From Cyclobacteriaceae bacterium (GTDB lineage: Bacteria > Bacteroidota > Bacteroidia > Cytophagales > Cyclobacteriaceae): a stretch of 64,000 nt of DNA. The notes beneath the pieces were generated by a model. The model did no database searches. It was not told the DNA's origin and saw only the letters and a program-made list of their open reading frames with translations. Shown in pieces: positions 1 through 8,101 of the stretch. A program made the position numbers and the translations under genes. Where the stretch lies: contig JANQEU010000030.1 of the NCBI GenBank assembly GCA_028278225.1, forward strand, positions 1 to 64,000, in the 5' to 3' direction. How positions within the stretch are numbered: position 1 is the first letter of the stretch; each line of letters begins with the position of its first letter.

Positions 1-130
1 CCATGATCGACCACACATGAGCATCGGCTTACTGACCCCTGCATTGGTTCATGCCTTTAATATTCAAACAAAAAAAGTATGGAAGAATTATTGCTCAAAG
101 AATGTATCATTACCAACAGTAAATCAATAG
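1..130 (+). CDS. IS3-family transposase (OrfB), C-terminal end only
   Basis: Reading from base 2, an open frame of 42 codons runs to a TAG at 128-130 and begins with HDRPHMSIGLLTP. This matches the end of IS3-group OrfB integrases, which close with an N/H-x-RPH-x-S-x-x-x-x-TP segment after the catalytic glutamate of the DDE domain, followed by a short W-K-N-Y tail, also visible here. Everything upstream, including the DDE residues, lies outside the window, so whether the copy is intact cannot be told. Family assignment rests on this short tail alone. Confidence 0.75.
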   Translation, partial: HDRPHMSIGLLTPALVHAFNIQTKKVWKNYCSKNVSLPTVNQ

Positions 131-175
131 GAGGATTATCCTCGAACCTGTAAACTTATTTTAGGACGATACAGG
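131..175 (+). mobile_element. Probable right end of the IS3-type element
   Basis: Directly after the transposase stop comes a short non-coding stretch that includes TGTAAACTTATTTTAGGAC at about 150-168. IS3-group elements end within a few tens of bases of the orfB stop in a terminal inverted repeat of 20-40 bp. The left end is outside the window, so the inverted repeat and any target duplication cannot be matched; the boundary is inferred. Confidence 0.35.
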
Positions 176-305
176 ATCAAGGAATAGGCTCTAATGATAT
201 CTAGCGCCCAGCTATCATCCGCAAGCTGGACTTTTTAAATTTCTATAAAAATCGGATAGCACTAGCCTTGCAAACAGCTCAGTTAGCTTATGGATGATAG
301 TGCTT

Positions 306-1078
306 GTTAGCAGGAGCTATTGTGGGAGAATGTCAATGGAAAATGACATAGTATCTGAGTTTTTATAGTCAGAATCAGGTGTGAAAGCTTGAAACAACAA
401 TAATGAGTTACCAATCAATTCATTTGTGATTTGGAGATGGATTCGGTTCGAATCTTGTACTATTTTTAGCTTGTCAAGATTCTTGACAGAGTATGAAATT
501 TTTCTATCCTTTGGATCGTTTGCCTCAATTATTAGCTCGTAATCATCTCCCACTCTTAAAACTGGATCATTCTTGGGCTTGTTTTTCTTATCCCAAACAT
601 TCCCTAAACTATCAGAGATCCGTATTAACTGAATGAAGTAATCTTCTTTGGTTTCATTCTTGTTGTGATAAATAGTAATCAAATTCTTGAGGTCTGCAAC
701 TATTCCTGAGAGTAGAGAAATCTGACTAGATGTTAAATTTCTTCCATGCGATATAGTGTTTCTGAATTTTTCAACCTCATCGAAAAAAACTTCAAATCTT
801 TTTTTATTTGCTAGTATTGGTAGGAACAATTCCCAATTTTTGAAAATAATTGTTTTCAAATCATAGAAATCTGAATAGTAAAGAAGCCTGTTTTCGGCCT
901 GAATACCTTTATGCTTTTTCAGTTCAATTTCTCGTTTTTCTTTCCATTTAGCAACACGATCTTCAGATATTCCATAGGCAGCGGAATCTTCATCACCAAT
1001 TAACTGAATAATTAATTGCCTTAATACATTTTCATATTCTTCAGTCATTTGTCATTTTAACATTCTATTCCTGCTAAC
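306..1078. repeat. Inverted 9-bp repeats bracketing the HEPN gene (cassette-like)
   Basis: GTTAGCAGG at 306-314 and CCTGCTAAC at 1070-1078 are perfect reverse complements. They lie 2 bp past the stop codon and 21 bp before the start codon of the HEPN gene. A further dyad, CTATCATCC (212-220) with GGATGATAG (292-300), lies just outside the left arm. Tight packing of one gene between GTTAGC/GCTAAC-type sites resembles gene cassettes, but no integrase or exact attC core (RYYYAAC/GTTRRRY) is visible. Confidence 0.5.
317..1048 (-). CDS. HEPN-domain protein (Swt1-like HEPN), accessory gene
   Basis: A 243-residue soluble protein without signal peptide or membrane segment. Residues 96-101 read RNTISH, the R-x4-H motif of HEPN domains (the catalytic site in HEPN RNases), embedded in an all-helical N-terminal half (about 1-135) of the kind seen in Swt1-like HEPN domains. 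Residues 160-243 are beta-rich and Ig-like in character (VGDDYELIIEANDP), an unusual partner. No nucleotidyltransferase (MNT) antitoxin lies beside it, so a classical HEPN-MNT pair is not supported; a stress or phage-defence RNase is possible but inferred. The gene is AT-rich and sits alone between an IS remnant and inverted 9-bp repeats (306-314 and 1070-1078), which suggests horizontal acquisition. Confidence 0.7.
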   Translation of the reverse strand: MTEEYENVLRQLIIQLIGDEDSAAYGISEDRVAKWKEKREIELKKHKGIQAENRLLYYSDFYDLKTIIFKNWELFLPILANKKRFEVFFDEVEKFRNTISHGRNLTSSQISLLSGIVADLKNLITIYHNKNETKEDYFIQLIRISDSLGNVWDKKNKPKNDPVLRVGDDYELIIEANDPKDRKISYSVKNLDKLKIVQDSNRIHLQITNELIGNSLLLFQAFTPDSDYKNSDTMSFSIDILPQ

Positions 1079-1293
1079 CTTTAGTTTTGTTTTGAATCTA
1101 ACTAGTCGATAAGCGCAACCGCCTACCCGGTTATAAGTGAAGATAGTCTAAAATGACGCCAGGACCAAAACAGGATGATCCTGAATGAAACCAGGACAGA
1201 AATAACCATTTTGTTAAATGCTTAAAAGTATTTAATAGCACTTAGTAAAACTCCTGACTTCAAAATCAATGGCAATCCGGCATGATCCTCGTC

Positions 1294-2271
1294 CTACCGG
1301 GATGACTGCAATATCTCCTCCCCGATAAACGCCTCACTCCTCTCCTCCATCCAGCTGTGTGGTCCGTTGCGTTTCGAGAATCCTACATGACCGCCCTTCC
1401 CGGGGCTTTCCAGGAAAACAAAATCCGATTCCCTTGCAATTTCTATGGGAAAACATTTCTCACCCAGGATAGGGTCATTTTTGGCATTTACAATGAGACT
1501 GGGCACTTCGATCCTGTCCAAATACTGATCACAGGTCGCCCGACTGTAAAAATCATCCAAAGATGAAAACCCATGTAATGGGATCGTATAATGTTCATGG
1601 AACGTATTAAAATCGCTGATCTCTGAAAGAGGGTCGGCAGAAATGACATCCGGATGCTGCCTGGCCTTGAGCCTGATCTTTTCGCTCAGCTTCTTCAAAA
1701 ACCGCCTCTCATAAAACCTGTTCGATCTCAAAGCCAGCTGGTCCCCGCTGTCCTTCAGATTGCACGGGACAGAAAATACAACACATCCCTTTATGGTGGG
1801 ATCAGTCTTTCGTTCCCCCAGGTATTTCAGGCTCATACTGCCCCCCATGGAGTATCCCATCAGAACGATCTCATCATAGCGCCCTTCACGGATCGCATGG
1901 TCTATCACCATAGAAAGATCCCCTGTTTCACCATGGTGATAAAACCGCGGAAGCCGGTTCATTTCTCCGCTGCAGCTACGGCAGTTCCAGGCCAGGATGT
2001 CCCATCCCCGTTCATAAAAATATTTAGCGGATCTTTTGATGTAGTAACGATGACTGCTCCCCTCCAGTCCGTGTGACAACACCAGCAGCCGGGAGTTTTC
2101 ATTCTTTTTCCAATCCAGATCCAGGAAATCGCCGTCCTCCAGTTCCAGCCGCTCACGACTGAACTCAAAATGATCCGCATTATTGAAAATCGACGGGATC
2201 ACCGTCTCAAAATGACCATTCAGTAAAAACCAGGGTCTTTTGGCATATGAGGACCGCTCAAGTACCGGCAT
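1294..2271 (-). CDS. YheT-like alpha/beta hydrolase
   Basis: A 325-residue cytoplasmic alpha/beta-hydrolase of the YheT/EMB8 group. It has the oxyanion segment LSHGLEGSSHRYY (about 66-78), the nucleophile elbow GYSMGG with Ser141, a late acidic stretch NAKNDPILG and a C-terminal GGHVGF carrying the presumed catalytic His. Length and N-terminal WFLNGHFETV-type segment fit the family. The reading frame could begin at a TTG at 2277, but the ATG at 2271 is preferred. It is divergent from the TonB receptor gene, with about 90 bp between the chosen starts. Substrate is unknown; short-chain ester or lipid hydrolysis is the usual inference. Confidence 0.88.
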   Translation of the reverse strand: MPVLERSSYAKRPWFLLNGHFETVIPSIFNNADHFEFSRERLELEDGDFLDLDWKKNENSRLLVLSHGLEGSSHRYYIKRSAKYFYERGWDILAWNCRSCSGEMNRLPRFYHHGETGDLSMVIDHAIREGRYDEIVLMGYSMGGSMSLKYLGERKTDPTIKGCVVFSVPCNLKDSGDQLALRSNRFYERRFLKKLSEKIRLKARQHPDVISADPLSEISDFNTFHEHYTIPLHGFSSLDDFYSRATCDQYLDRIEVPSLIVNAKNDPILGEKCFPIEIARESDFVFLESPGKGGHVGFSKRNGPHSWMEERSEAFIGEEILQSSR

Positions 2272-2362
2272 TCCCAAATATGTAACTCATTCCTGTAAAA
2301 AGTAAAAAAATTGTTACTTCGCGGCAGAGTTTTTGCATGTGAAAAGCCAAAACTACTTGAAG

Positions 2363-4780
2363 ATGACCGGTAGATCTTGTTGGATCCTTCTTTTATTCAT
2401 CCTGCAGCTTTCGGCCTCGGGACAATCCCTGAGGATCATCGACACGGAATCTAAAAAGCCGGTTTCCGATGTATACGTGTACAATGAAGCCCAGACCACA
2501 ACCCGCTTCTCCGGAGCAGACGGTACGATAGATCTCAACGGGTTCACCGCCGGAGAGATCCTTTTCTTTCAGCATCCGGCCTATGAAAACAAAAGGATCA
2601 ATTACGATAAACTGGAATCAAATGGTTTTAAGGTCCAGTTAACGCAAAAGATCATAACATTTACGGAAGTAGTAGTAGCAGCCAACAAATGGGAACAGGA
2701 CGCCGAGAAGGTATCGCAGGATATACTTTTCATAGATTCAAAATCCATTGAGTTCGGCAATCCTCAAACCTCCGCGGACCTGCTGCAGAATACGGGGGAA
2801 ATATTTGTGCAAAAAAGTCAGTACGGAGGAGGCAGTCCTTCCCTGCGGGGATTTGCCGCGAATAAGGTTCTGCTTGTTGTGGATGGCATCCGCCTGAACA
2901 ACGCAATTTACCGTAGCGGAAACCTCCAGAATGTGATCAACATAGATCCGAATGCCATTGATCAGGCCGAGGTAGTGTTCGGCCCCGGTTCCGTCATTTA
3001 CGGAAGTGACGCACTTGGCGGGGTGATGGATTTTCATACCAAGTCACCTGCCTTCTCCATTGATGACAGTCCGCTCTACCAGGGAACGGCCCTGATGCGA
3101 CTGGGGTCCGCCGCCAAGGAAAAAACTGCACACGTTGATTTTGGTGTTGGCTGGAGGAAGATCGCCTACTGGGGGTCATTCTCAAATTCTTATTTCGACG
3201 ACCTGGAAGCCGGAAGCAATCGCTCCGATGACTATGCAGGATATTTTTCCCGTGATGTCTTTGCTGAAACAGTCGACGGGCAGGACGTCTTACTGGTCAA
3301 CCAGGATCCGGATGTACAGAAGTTTTCGGGATATGATCTGACAAATACAATCCACAAACTTTCCTTCCGTTTCGACAACAACTCCAATCTCACTTACGGT
3401 TTCTACTTCAGTACAACCTCCGATATACCGAGGTACGATCGCCTGGTATTGCCCGTAGATGACGCCAGCGACAGCCTGGAATATGCCGAATGGTTTTACG
3501 GACCTCAGAAATGGACCATGCATTCCCTGAGTTATGGGAACTTCAATGCCACATCGTTCTACGACCAGATGAAGATCACAACTTCATTCCAGAACTATGA
3601 AGAAAGCAGGAACGACCGGGCGTTTGGTTCCAATGAAAGAAGGACACGGACGGAAAAAGTGAAGATATTCACAGGGTCCCTCGACTTTGAGAAGCTGATA
3701 AACGAGAAAGCAACGCTTTTCTACGGAGTGGATGGTTTTTACAATGACGTCCGCTCAACCGGTATTGTGCGGGATCTGCAAAGCGGTCAGGTCTCACCGA
3801 CAAGTCCGAGATATCCTGATGGCGGGAGTCAGTTTTCCTCACTGGCAGCATATTCCAGCTTGCAGTACGCTGTCAGCGAGAAATTGAATCTGAACCTGGG
3901 AGCCCGTTACAATACGGTATGGCTGGCTGCCAAAACTTCCAACGTCGATGCTACAAACCTTACATTTGATGATGTCAATGTCACCAATCAGGCGGTAACA
4001 GGCAGTATAGGGACAATATATATCCCAGGTGAATCCTCCAAACTGAGCCTGCTTGTATCGTCAGGATTCCGGGCCCCAAATGTGGATGATGTCGGGAAAT
4101 TGTTCGAGCTGGATGATGAGATCATTGTGGTACCCAACCCGGAGCTGAAGCCTGAATACGTATATTCACAGGAAATCAGCTACCAACAAAAGTTAAATCC
4201 TGTCACGCAGGTGGATTTCGTTGTTTATAACAGCTATCTGACCAATGCGATCATAAGAGGCGCGTATGACATCAATGACGAAGCTACGCTGAATGTAGAT
4301 GGGGTTGATCTTGAGATCCGGTCCCAGGTCAACAGTGACAAAGCACATATCTACGGAGGAAGCATCCGGTTTAAGAGTAAGCTGCTTAACCATCTGGCCC
4401 TCACTTCATCGATCAGTATGAATGAGGGTAAAGACCTTGACACGAAGGAACCTCTCAGGCATTCCACACCGGTTTTCGGTCAGACACAATTGAAGTTTAA
4501 CAAGGACAACTTTCGCCTCACACTCATTGGCGACTACAACTTCAAACGGAACCGGGAAGATATCCCGGCCACGGAAATTGAAGACAAACCCCATCTCTAC
4601 ACCGACGAAGGGAGTCCGGGGTGGTATACCCTTGATATTCGCAGCAGCTATTACTTCAGAAGCGGCCTTGAATTTGAAGGAGGTATCGAGAACATCATGG
4701 ACAGGCACTATCGGCCCTATTCATCCGGGATCAGCGGACCGGGACGAAATTTCTATTTAACCGGGAAGTATAAGTTCTAG
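2363..4780 (+). CDS. TonB-dependent outer-membrane receptor, heme/hemoglobin-receptor-like
   Basis: About 805 residues. A signal peptide (ILLLFILQLSASGQ) is followed by a CarboxypepD_reg-like domain (about 20-95), the plug (about 110-230) with GSPSLRGFAANKVLLVVDG and DALGGVMDF, and a long beta-barrel ending in a C-terminal aromatic-rich strand (NFYLTGKYKF). The plug most resembles TIGR heme/hemoglobin/transferrin receptors, but the ligand cannot be read from sequence. The frame opens at a TTG at 2333; the ATG at 2363 gives a normal signal peptide and is chosen. No SusD-like partner follows, so this is not a SusCD pair. Its stop overlaps the stop of the convergent DUF5777 gene by 4 bp (4777-4780). 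Confidence 0.92.
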   Translation: MTGRSCWILLLFILQLSASGQSLRIIDTESKKPVSDVYVYNEAQTTTRFSGADGTIDLNGFTAGEILFFQHPAYENKRINYDKLESNGFKVQLTQKIITFTEVVVAANKWEQDAEKVSQDILFIDSKSIEFGNPQTSADLLQNTGEIFVQKSQYGGGSPSLRGFAANKVLLVVDGIRLNNAIYRSGNLQNVINIDPNAIDQAEVVFGPGSVIYGSDALGGVMDFHTKSPAFSIDDSPLYQGTALMRLGSAAKEKTAHVDFGVGWRKIAYWGSFSNSYFDDLEAGSNRSDDYAGYFSRDVFAETVDGQDVLLVNQDPDVQKFSGYDLTNTIHKLSFRFDNNSNLTYGFYFSTTSDIPRYDRLVLPVDDASDSLEYAEWFYGPQKWTMHSLSYGNFNATSFYDQMKITTSFQNYEESRNDRAFGSNERRTRTEKVKIFTGSLDFEKLINEKATLFYGVDGFYNDVRSTGIVRDLQSGQVSPTSPRYPDGGSQFSSLAAYSSLQYAVSEKLNLNLGARYNTVWLAAKTSNVDATNLTFDDVNVTNQAVTGSIGTIYIPGESSKLSLLVSSGFRAPNVDDVGKLFELDDEIIVVPNPELKPEYVYSQEISYQQKLNPVTQVDFVVYNSYLTNAIIRGAYDINDEATLNVDGVDLEIRSQVNSDKAHIYGGSIRFKSKLLNHLALTSSISMNEGKDLDTKEPLRHSTPVFGQTQLKFNKDNFRLTLIGDYNFKRNREDIPATEIEDKPHLYTDEGSPGWYTLDIRSSYYFRSGLEFEGGIENIMDRHYRPYSSGISGPGRNFYLTGKYKF

Positions 4781-5652
4781 CCTTTCGCCGCAACATTGAA
4801 TACCCTGGAGATGTTGAAACCAAAGTGAACTCCTTTGTCGAAAAAGTCTCCCTGGGTTTCTCCCAGAAAACCCCTTTCATTGATCTGTTGAGCATTTGTC
4901 AAATGAAGCTGAAAAACATGACCCCCTGTTTCGATATCCACTCCTATGGCAATGGCATCGAAATACGCATTGCTGTCCTGGTTTAGCGCAGGATAGTATT
5001 CCCCGTTGATCGTGACACGGTTTGTGATCTTAAACCTACCCCCCACTCCCACAGCGATCAGATCGTTGGGCTCGGCCGAGGTAGCAACGTAATTTCTGTG
5101 TACCATAGACGGCATCAGCTGCAATGAAAGCCTGCTTCCCATTTTTCTGGCCAGCAGGAGCTGATAAGTATAGGCAAAGCGATGTTTGGTGGTATAGCCG
5201 GGTCCGACCTCCTGATCGAAAAAATCATCCGTTCTTTTGGCAATGCTTGCAAAAGCAGTAACAGTTACGGGAAACCGGGATGTCTGCCCCGCAATTTTAT
5301 ATTTACCGAAAGCATCAAAAACCTGGTCGAAAGATGACCTGCCGACTCCCGCGTTTAACCGGTCGGAAATACCATATTCCAGTCCCAGTCTTATGTTGGC
5401 TCCATCCAGACCCCAGAAGTTTTCAACTCCCGTATTCAACGGTCTGAACCGGTGACTGATCACAAATTCCAAAACTCCCCTGGTCCTTGTTTCAATGGAG
5501 TGACCATTGATCAGCCTGGTGCTCTTAAATGTTGATGTGACCACGTCATCCGGCGGCTCACTGTTCTCATTTAAGATATCCATCAGTTCATCCTGCGCAA
5601 TGGCCGCAGCGGACATAAGAACAATGAGGAGAGACAGACTAATTTTTCTCAT
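4777..5652 (-). CDS. DUF5777 family outer-membrane beta-barrel protein
   Basis: A 291-residue exported protein: signal peptide MRKISLSLLIVLMSAAAIAQ, then alternating hydrophobic strands typical of a small beta-barrel and the conserved TRTRGVLEFVISHRF and GLEYGISDRL stretches of DUF5777. The start at 5652 (ATG) is chosen over an upstream start because it begins the signal peptide; it overlaps the end of the upstream YceI gene by 14 bp, which points to translational coupling. DUF5777 proteins in Bacteroidota commonly sit beside YceI-like and cytochrome-like lipoproteins, as here. Function unknown; a role tied to electron transfer or small-molecule passage in the outer membrane is inference only. 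Confidence 0.85.
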   Translation of the reverse strand: MRKISLSLLIVLMSAAAIAQDELMDILNENSEPPDDVVTSTFKSTRLINGHSIETRTRGVLEFVISHRFRPLNTGVENFWGLDGANIRLGLEYGISDRLNAGVGRSSFDQVFDAFGKYKIAGQTSRFPVTVTAFASIAKRTDDFFDQEVGPGYTTKHRFAYTYQLLLARKMGSRLSLQLMPSMVHRNYVATSAEPNDLIAVGVGGRFKITNRVTINGEYYPALNQDSNAYFDAIAIGVDIETGGHVFQLHLTNAQQINERGFLGETQGDFFDKGVHFGFNISRVFNVAAKG

Positions 5653-6178
5653 ACGGAACCAGTTCAAAGTAGGCGGTAACTTCCACAACCTCGGCTATGT
5701 TATAAAAAACGGCTTTCGGGATCCTGATCTTGTAATCTGCAACGGCAATAGGAAATACGGCTTTCACCACTACTTTTTTGTCCGAAACATCAATATCTCC
5801 TTCAGTACCGAATGGATTGGTTTTCCCATGTATCGTCATATCTCCCGACACCGAAACGGTCCTTTTACCGGGCACATTGCTCCAATTCCCGATCTTTCCT
5901 CTGAATGTGGCTTTCGGATATTTATCGGATTCGAGGTAGTTTTCGTTGAAATGTTCTTTCATCAGGGATTTTTCAAACTCAAAAGATTTGACCGGAATGG
6001 AAAAAGCCACCTGTCCGTTGGAAAGATCGATCACGGCAGTTCCCTCGATGTTTACCGCTTCTATATTCTCAAGTGGCGCTTCACTGAAGAAACGGACGTA
6101 ACTGGAGTCATTTATGAAACGCTGAGCAGATACCAGGAATGGCACGGTACATATGATGATCAGAGAGATCTTCTTCAT
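5639..6178 (-). CDS. YceI-like periplasmic lipid-binding protein
   Basis: A 179-residue secreted protein (signal peptide MKKISLIIICTVPFLVSA). The mature part follows the YceI lipocalin-like pattern: VRFFSEAPLENIEA at the start, SIPVKSFEFEKSLMKEHFNENYLES in the middle (the F-x-N-x-x-x-x-x-x-Y stretch where YceI has its H-FN-E-YLD segment), then FRGKIG and VSGDMTIHGKTNP. YceI proteins bind isoprenoid or other long hydrophobic ligands. Middle gene of a three-gene minus-strand operon: the lipoprotein gene ends 9 bp upstream and the DUF5777 gene overlaps its 3' end. Confidence 0.88.
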   Translation of the reverse strand: MKKISLIIICTVPFLVSAQRFINDSSYVRFFSEAPLENIEAVNIEGTAVIDLSNGQVAFSIPVKSFEFEKSLMKEHFNENYLESDKYPKATFRGKIGNWSNVPGKRTVSVSGDMTIHGKTNPFGTEGDIDVSDKKVVVKAVFPIAVADYKIRIPKAVFYNIAEVVEVTAYFELVPYEKN

Positions 6179-6187
6179 AAGGTCGGA

Positions 6188-6958
6188 TTAATTGTCGGGG
6201 GCTCCGCAATCTACCCAATCGGCAATGAGTTTTACCTGGTCCGGTGGCAGTGGCCCACTTGGCGGCATGGTTCCGGCACTTGTCCGGGTCTTGATTTTGT
6301 CTGCTGCGGCAATGACATCAGACTTTGACTGGTAAAGCGGATCCTGTACATTTAAGTGACAACCTGACAGCGCACAATTTGCCTCAATAATCGGAAAAAT
6401 GTCATCTGTCAGACTTACACCAATTTTTATTTCAGATTGGGAAGCCGTACAACCACTGCCGTCTGTTACTGTCACGGTATAGGTGCCGAATTGCAGACCT
6501 GAGAAAGTGCTTTCGGTGCCAAAATTGCCATTGTCCAGTTGATATTGAAAATTGCCATCACCACCGCTGGCTACCGCTGTTATTTCTCCTTCACCGTCAT
6601 CGCATCCGGAAGACTGAATCTCCAGTGTAAGGGCTTCATCACCTGAGAGTGAAAACCGGACGGTTGCTATGCAATCATTTCCATCGCGAACAGTGGCGGT
6701 GTAATTTCCTGCTGCCTGGTCCTCGTACGTAGTGGCAGCTGTGAAATTGATATTATCCATTGAATACTCGTAGTTTCCATCACCTCCTGTCGCAACCAGT
6801 GTAAAACTTCCGGGCGCTGTGCATGAAGGGTCAACCTTATTTTCCACGGAAATACTTAATCCGGACAGACTACAATCCGGCTCTAGCTCCTCGCCGGAAT
6901 CAGAAGTACAGGCGTATGTCAGCAATGCAACGGATGACAGGTAAAGCAGTTTTTTCAT
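6188..6958 (-). CDS. Lipoprotein with SprB-like repeats and a C-terminal cytochrome-like heme domain
   Basis: A 256-residue protein. Lipobox LLTYAC gives lipid attachment at Cys17. Residues about 30-105 and 108-178 are two SprB-like adhesin repeats (VATGGDGNYEYSMDN, AVASGGDGNFQYQLDN, each followed by G-x-Y-x-x-x-V-x-D-x-x-x-C). Residues about 185-253 form a small domain with CALSGCH at 195-201, a C-x4-C-H heme-like motif, and a downstream T-M-P-P (Met231) that could supply the distal ligand; this arrangement is seen in Bacteroidota homologues of planctomycete-type cytochrome domains. First gene of the operon with YceI and DUF5777. The combination suggests a surface-anchored redox protein, but heme binding is not shown. 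Confidence 0.8.
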   Translation of the reverse strand: MKKLLYLSSVALLTYACTSDSGEELEPDCSLSGLSISVENKVDPSCTAPGSFTLVATGGDGNYEYSMDNINFTAATTYEDQAAGNYTATVRDGNDCIATVRFSLSGDEALTLEIQSSGCDDGEGEITAVASGGDGNFQYQLDNGNFGTESTFSGLQFGTYTVTVTDGSGCTASQSEIKIGVSLTDDIFPIIEANCALSGCHLNVQDPLYQSKSDVIAAADKIKTRTSAGTMPPSGPLPPDQVKLIADWVDCGAPDN

Positions 6959-7088
6959 TTTTGTAGTTTAAACCTTATATCAATTACCAATGAATGGATA
7001 TCGTAAACCCACGGTAATTGATTTCCATTATAAGCTTGATTGGGTCAAAAAGGTTCAGATAGAGTACGGAAAGAAAGCTTATTCGTTA

Positions 7089-7556
7089 TCAGGTATAGAA
7101 GTTTTTATCGGCTGCTCTCACAATCTCCCATGTATGATCGGACATCAGTTTTACCTCCGCTATAAAAGACTCATAGGGAAAGCTTTTACCCCACTCATCC
7201 GGACTTATCATGGACAGCACATCGGTACCACCGGCACGCCTGTACAGGAAATACACTTTATTCATTACCGGTGAAAACCCGATCTCCGCGTGATAGATCC
7301 TTTCACTTATCTCTACCCTTTTCTTCAGGTATTCGGCCTGTTGTACCAACGTCTGCATCTGCTCAAATAACTGGCGGAACTGCCTGTCTGTCTGATCATG
7401 CATTGCCGCTACTGCATTGCCCTTGATCCTTCCCTTGTCTTCTGGTTTTACCAGGGCGCTTCCAATACTGTGCGCATAGCGAATAAGACCGGGATAATCC
7501 GCAATTTTTTCCTTTTCCTTTTCCAGGTCGATTTGAGAGATATTGATTTTACCCAC
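7089..7556 (-). CDS. DUF2452 family protein
   Basis: A 155-residue soluble protein matching DUF2452: DYPGLIRYAHSIGSA, KGRIKGNAVAAMHDQT, then a coiled-coil stretch (FEQMQTLVQQAEYLKKRVEISERIYHAEIGF) and a compact C-terminal half. Translation appears to begin at a GTG at 7556, only 2 bp after the stop of the small membrane protein gene upstream, so the two are probably co-transcribed. Function unknown. Confidence 0.8.
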   Translation of the reverse strand: MGKINISQIDLEKEKEKIADYPGLIRYAHSIGSALVKPEDKGRIKGNAVAAMHDQTDRQFRQLFEQMQTLVQQAEYLKKRVEISERIYHAEIGFSPVMNKVYFLYRRAGGTDVLSMISPDEWGKSFPYESFIAEVKLMSDHTWEIVRAADKNFYT

Positions 7557-7558
7557 TT

Positions 7559-7696
7559 TTAATCTTTAATTCTTTCCTGCAAATTTTTCCTGGCACCGGG
7601 CCAGGTCGTTCTGCGACTGATGTCAACTCCAATGATCATCATGATCACAAAAAATATTACGGCCAATATCAAAAATATCCTTTTGGATCTTTTCAT
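7559..7696 (-). CDS. Small single-TM membrane protein (45 residues)
   Basis: A short gene: ATG at 7694-7696 to TAA at 7559-7561. The product starts MKRSKRIFLILAVIFF and has a basic N-terminus, one membrane segment (about 7-23, IFLILAVIFFVIMMIIG), then DISRRTTWPGARKNLQERIKD. The positive-inside pattern, the intact frame and the 2-bp spacing to the DUF2452 gene support it as real. I recall similar short proteins with an R-T-T-F/W-P-G motif beside DUF2452 genes in Bacteroidota, but cannot confirm that here. Confidence 0.7.
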   Translation of the reverse strand: MKRSKRIFLILAVIFFVIMMIIGVDISRRTTWPGARKNLQERIKD

Positions 7697-7747
7697 ATAT
7701 GAAAACTCAACCTCAAATTTGAACAAATAGTTTAAATAATATCAGTA

Positions 7748-8101
7748 ATGAACATAAAAGGGAAATTGATTGAAAAGTTTGACACACAGGATGTAAGTGA
7801 AAATTTCAGGAAAAGAGAGTTTGTTGTCGAATATGCGGAAAATCCTCAATATCCCGAACAACTGAAGTTTGAACTCATCCAGTCCAATTGCGAACAGCTG
7901 GACCAGGTGGAGATAGGAGACGACATCAATGTCACCTTCAACCTGAAAGGGAGAAAGTGGACGGATCCCCAGGGAAATGTGAAATATTTCAATAGCCTTC
8001 AGGCCTGGAGACTGGAGAAAGCATCACAGGAGGCTGCCGAACCTTCTAATCCCGAATGGATGAACGAGAGTTTTTCAGAGGATGACGACTTACCTTTTTA
8101 G
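7748..8101 (+). CDS. DUF3127 family protein (OB-fold-like)
   Basis: A 117-residue cytoplasmic protein with the DUF3127 pattern: GKLIEKFDTQDVSENFRKRE at the start, FELIQSNCEQLDQVEIGDDI and NLKGRKWTDPQGNVKYFNSL, then an acidic tail ending DDDLPF. The closing D-D-D-L-P-F is like the acidic tip of single-stranded DNA-binding proteins, which recruit partners through it, and the domain is thought to be OB-like; a nucleic-acid role is therefore a reasonable inference. The last 12 bp overlap the 3' end of the convergent gene at 8090. Confidence 0.85.
   Translation: MNIKGKLIEKFDTQDVSENFRKREFVVEYAENPQYPEQLKFELIQSNCEQLDQVEIGDDINVTFNLKGRKWTDPQGNVKYFNSLQAWRLEKASQEAAEPSNPEWMNESFSEDDDLPF

Noticed and set aside
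317-1048. A HEPN-MNT toxin-antitoxin pair
   Set aside because: No nucleotidyltransferase gene lies next to the HEPN gene; the neighbours are an IS remnant and a YheT-like hydrolase.
2333-4780. TTG start for the TonB receptor at 2333
   Set aside because: The ATG at 2363 directly precedes a normal signal peptide; the ten extra residues would displace it.
5507-6328. A 273-residue open frame on the + strand
   Set aside because: Antisense to the DUF5777, YceI and lipoprotein genes, which have clear signal peptides and family motifs.
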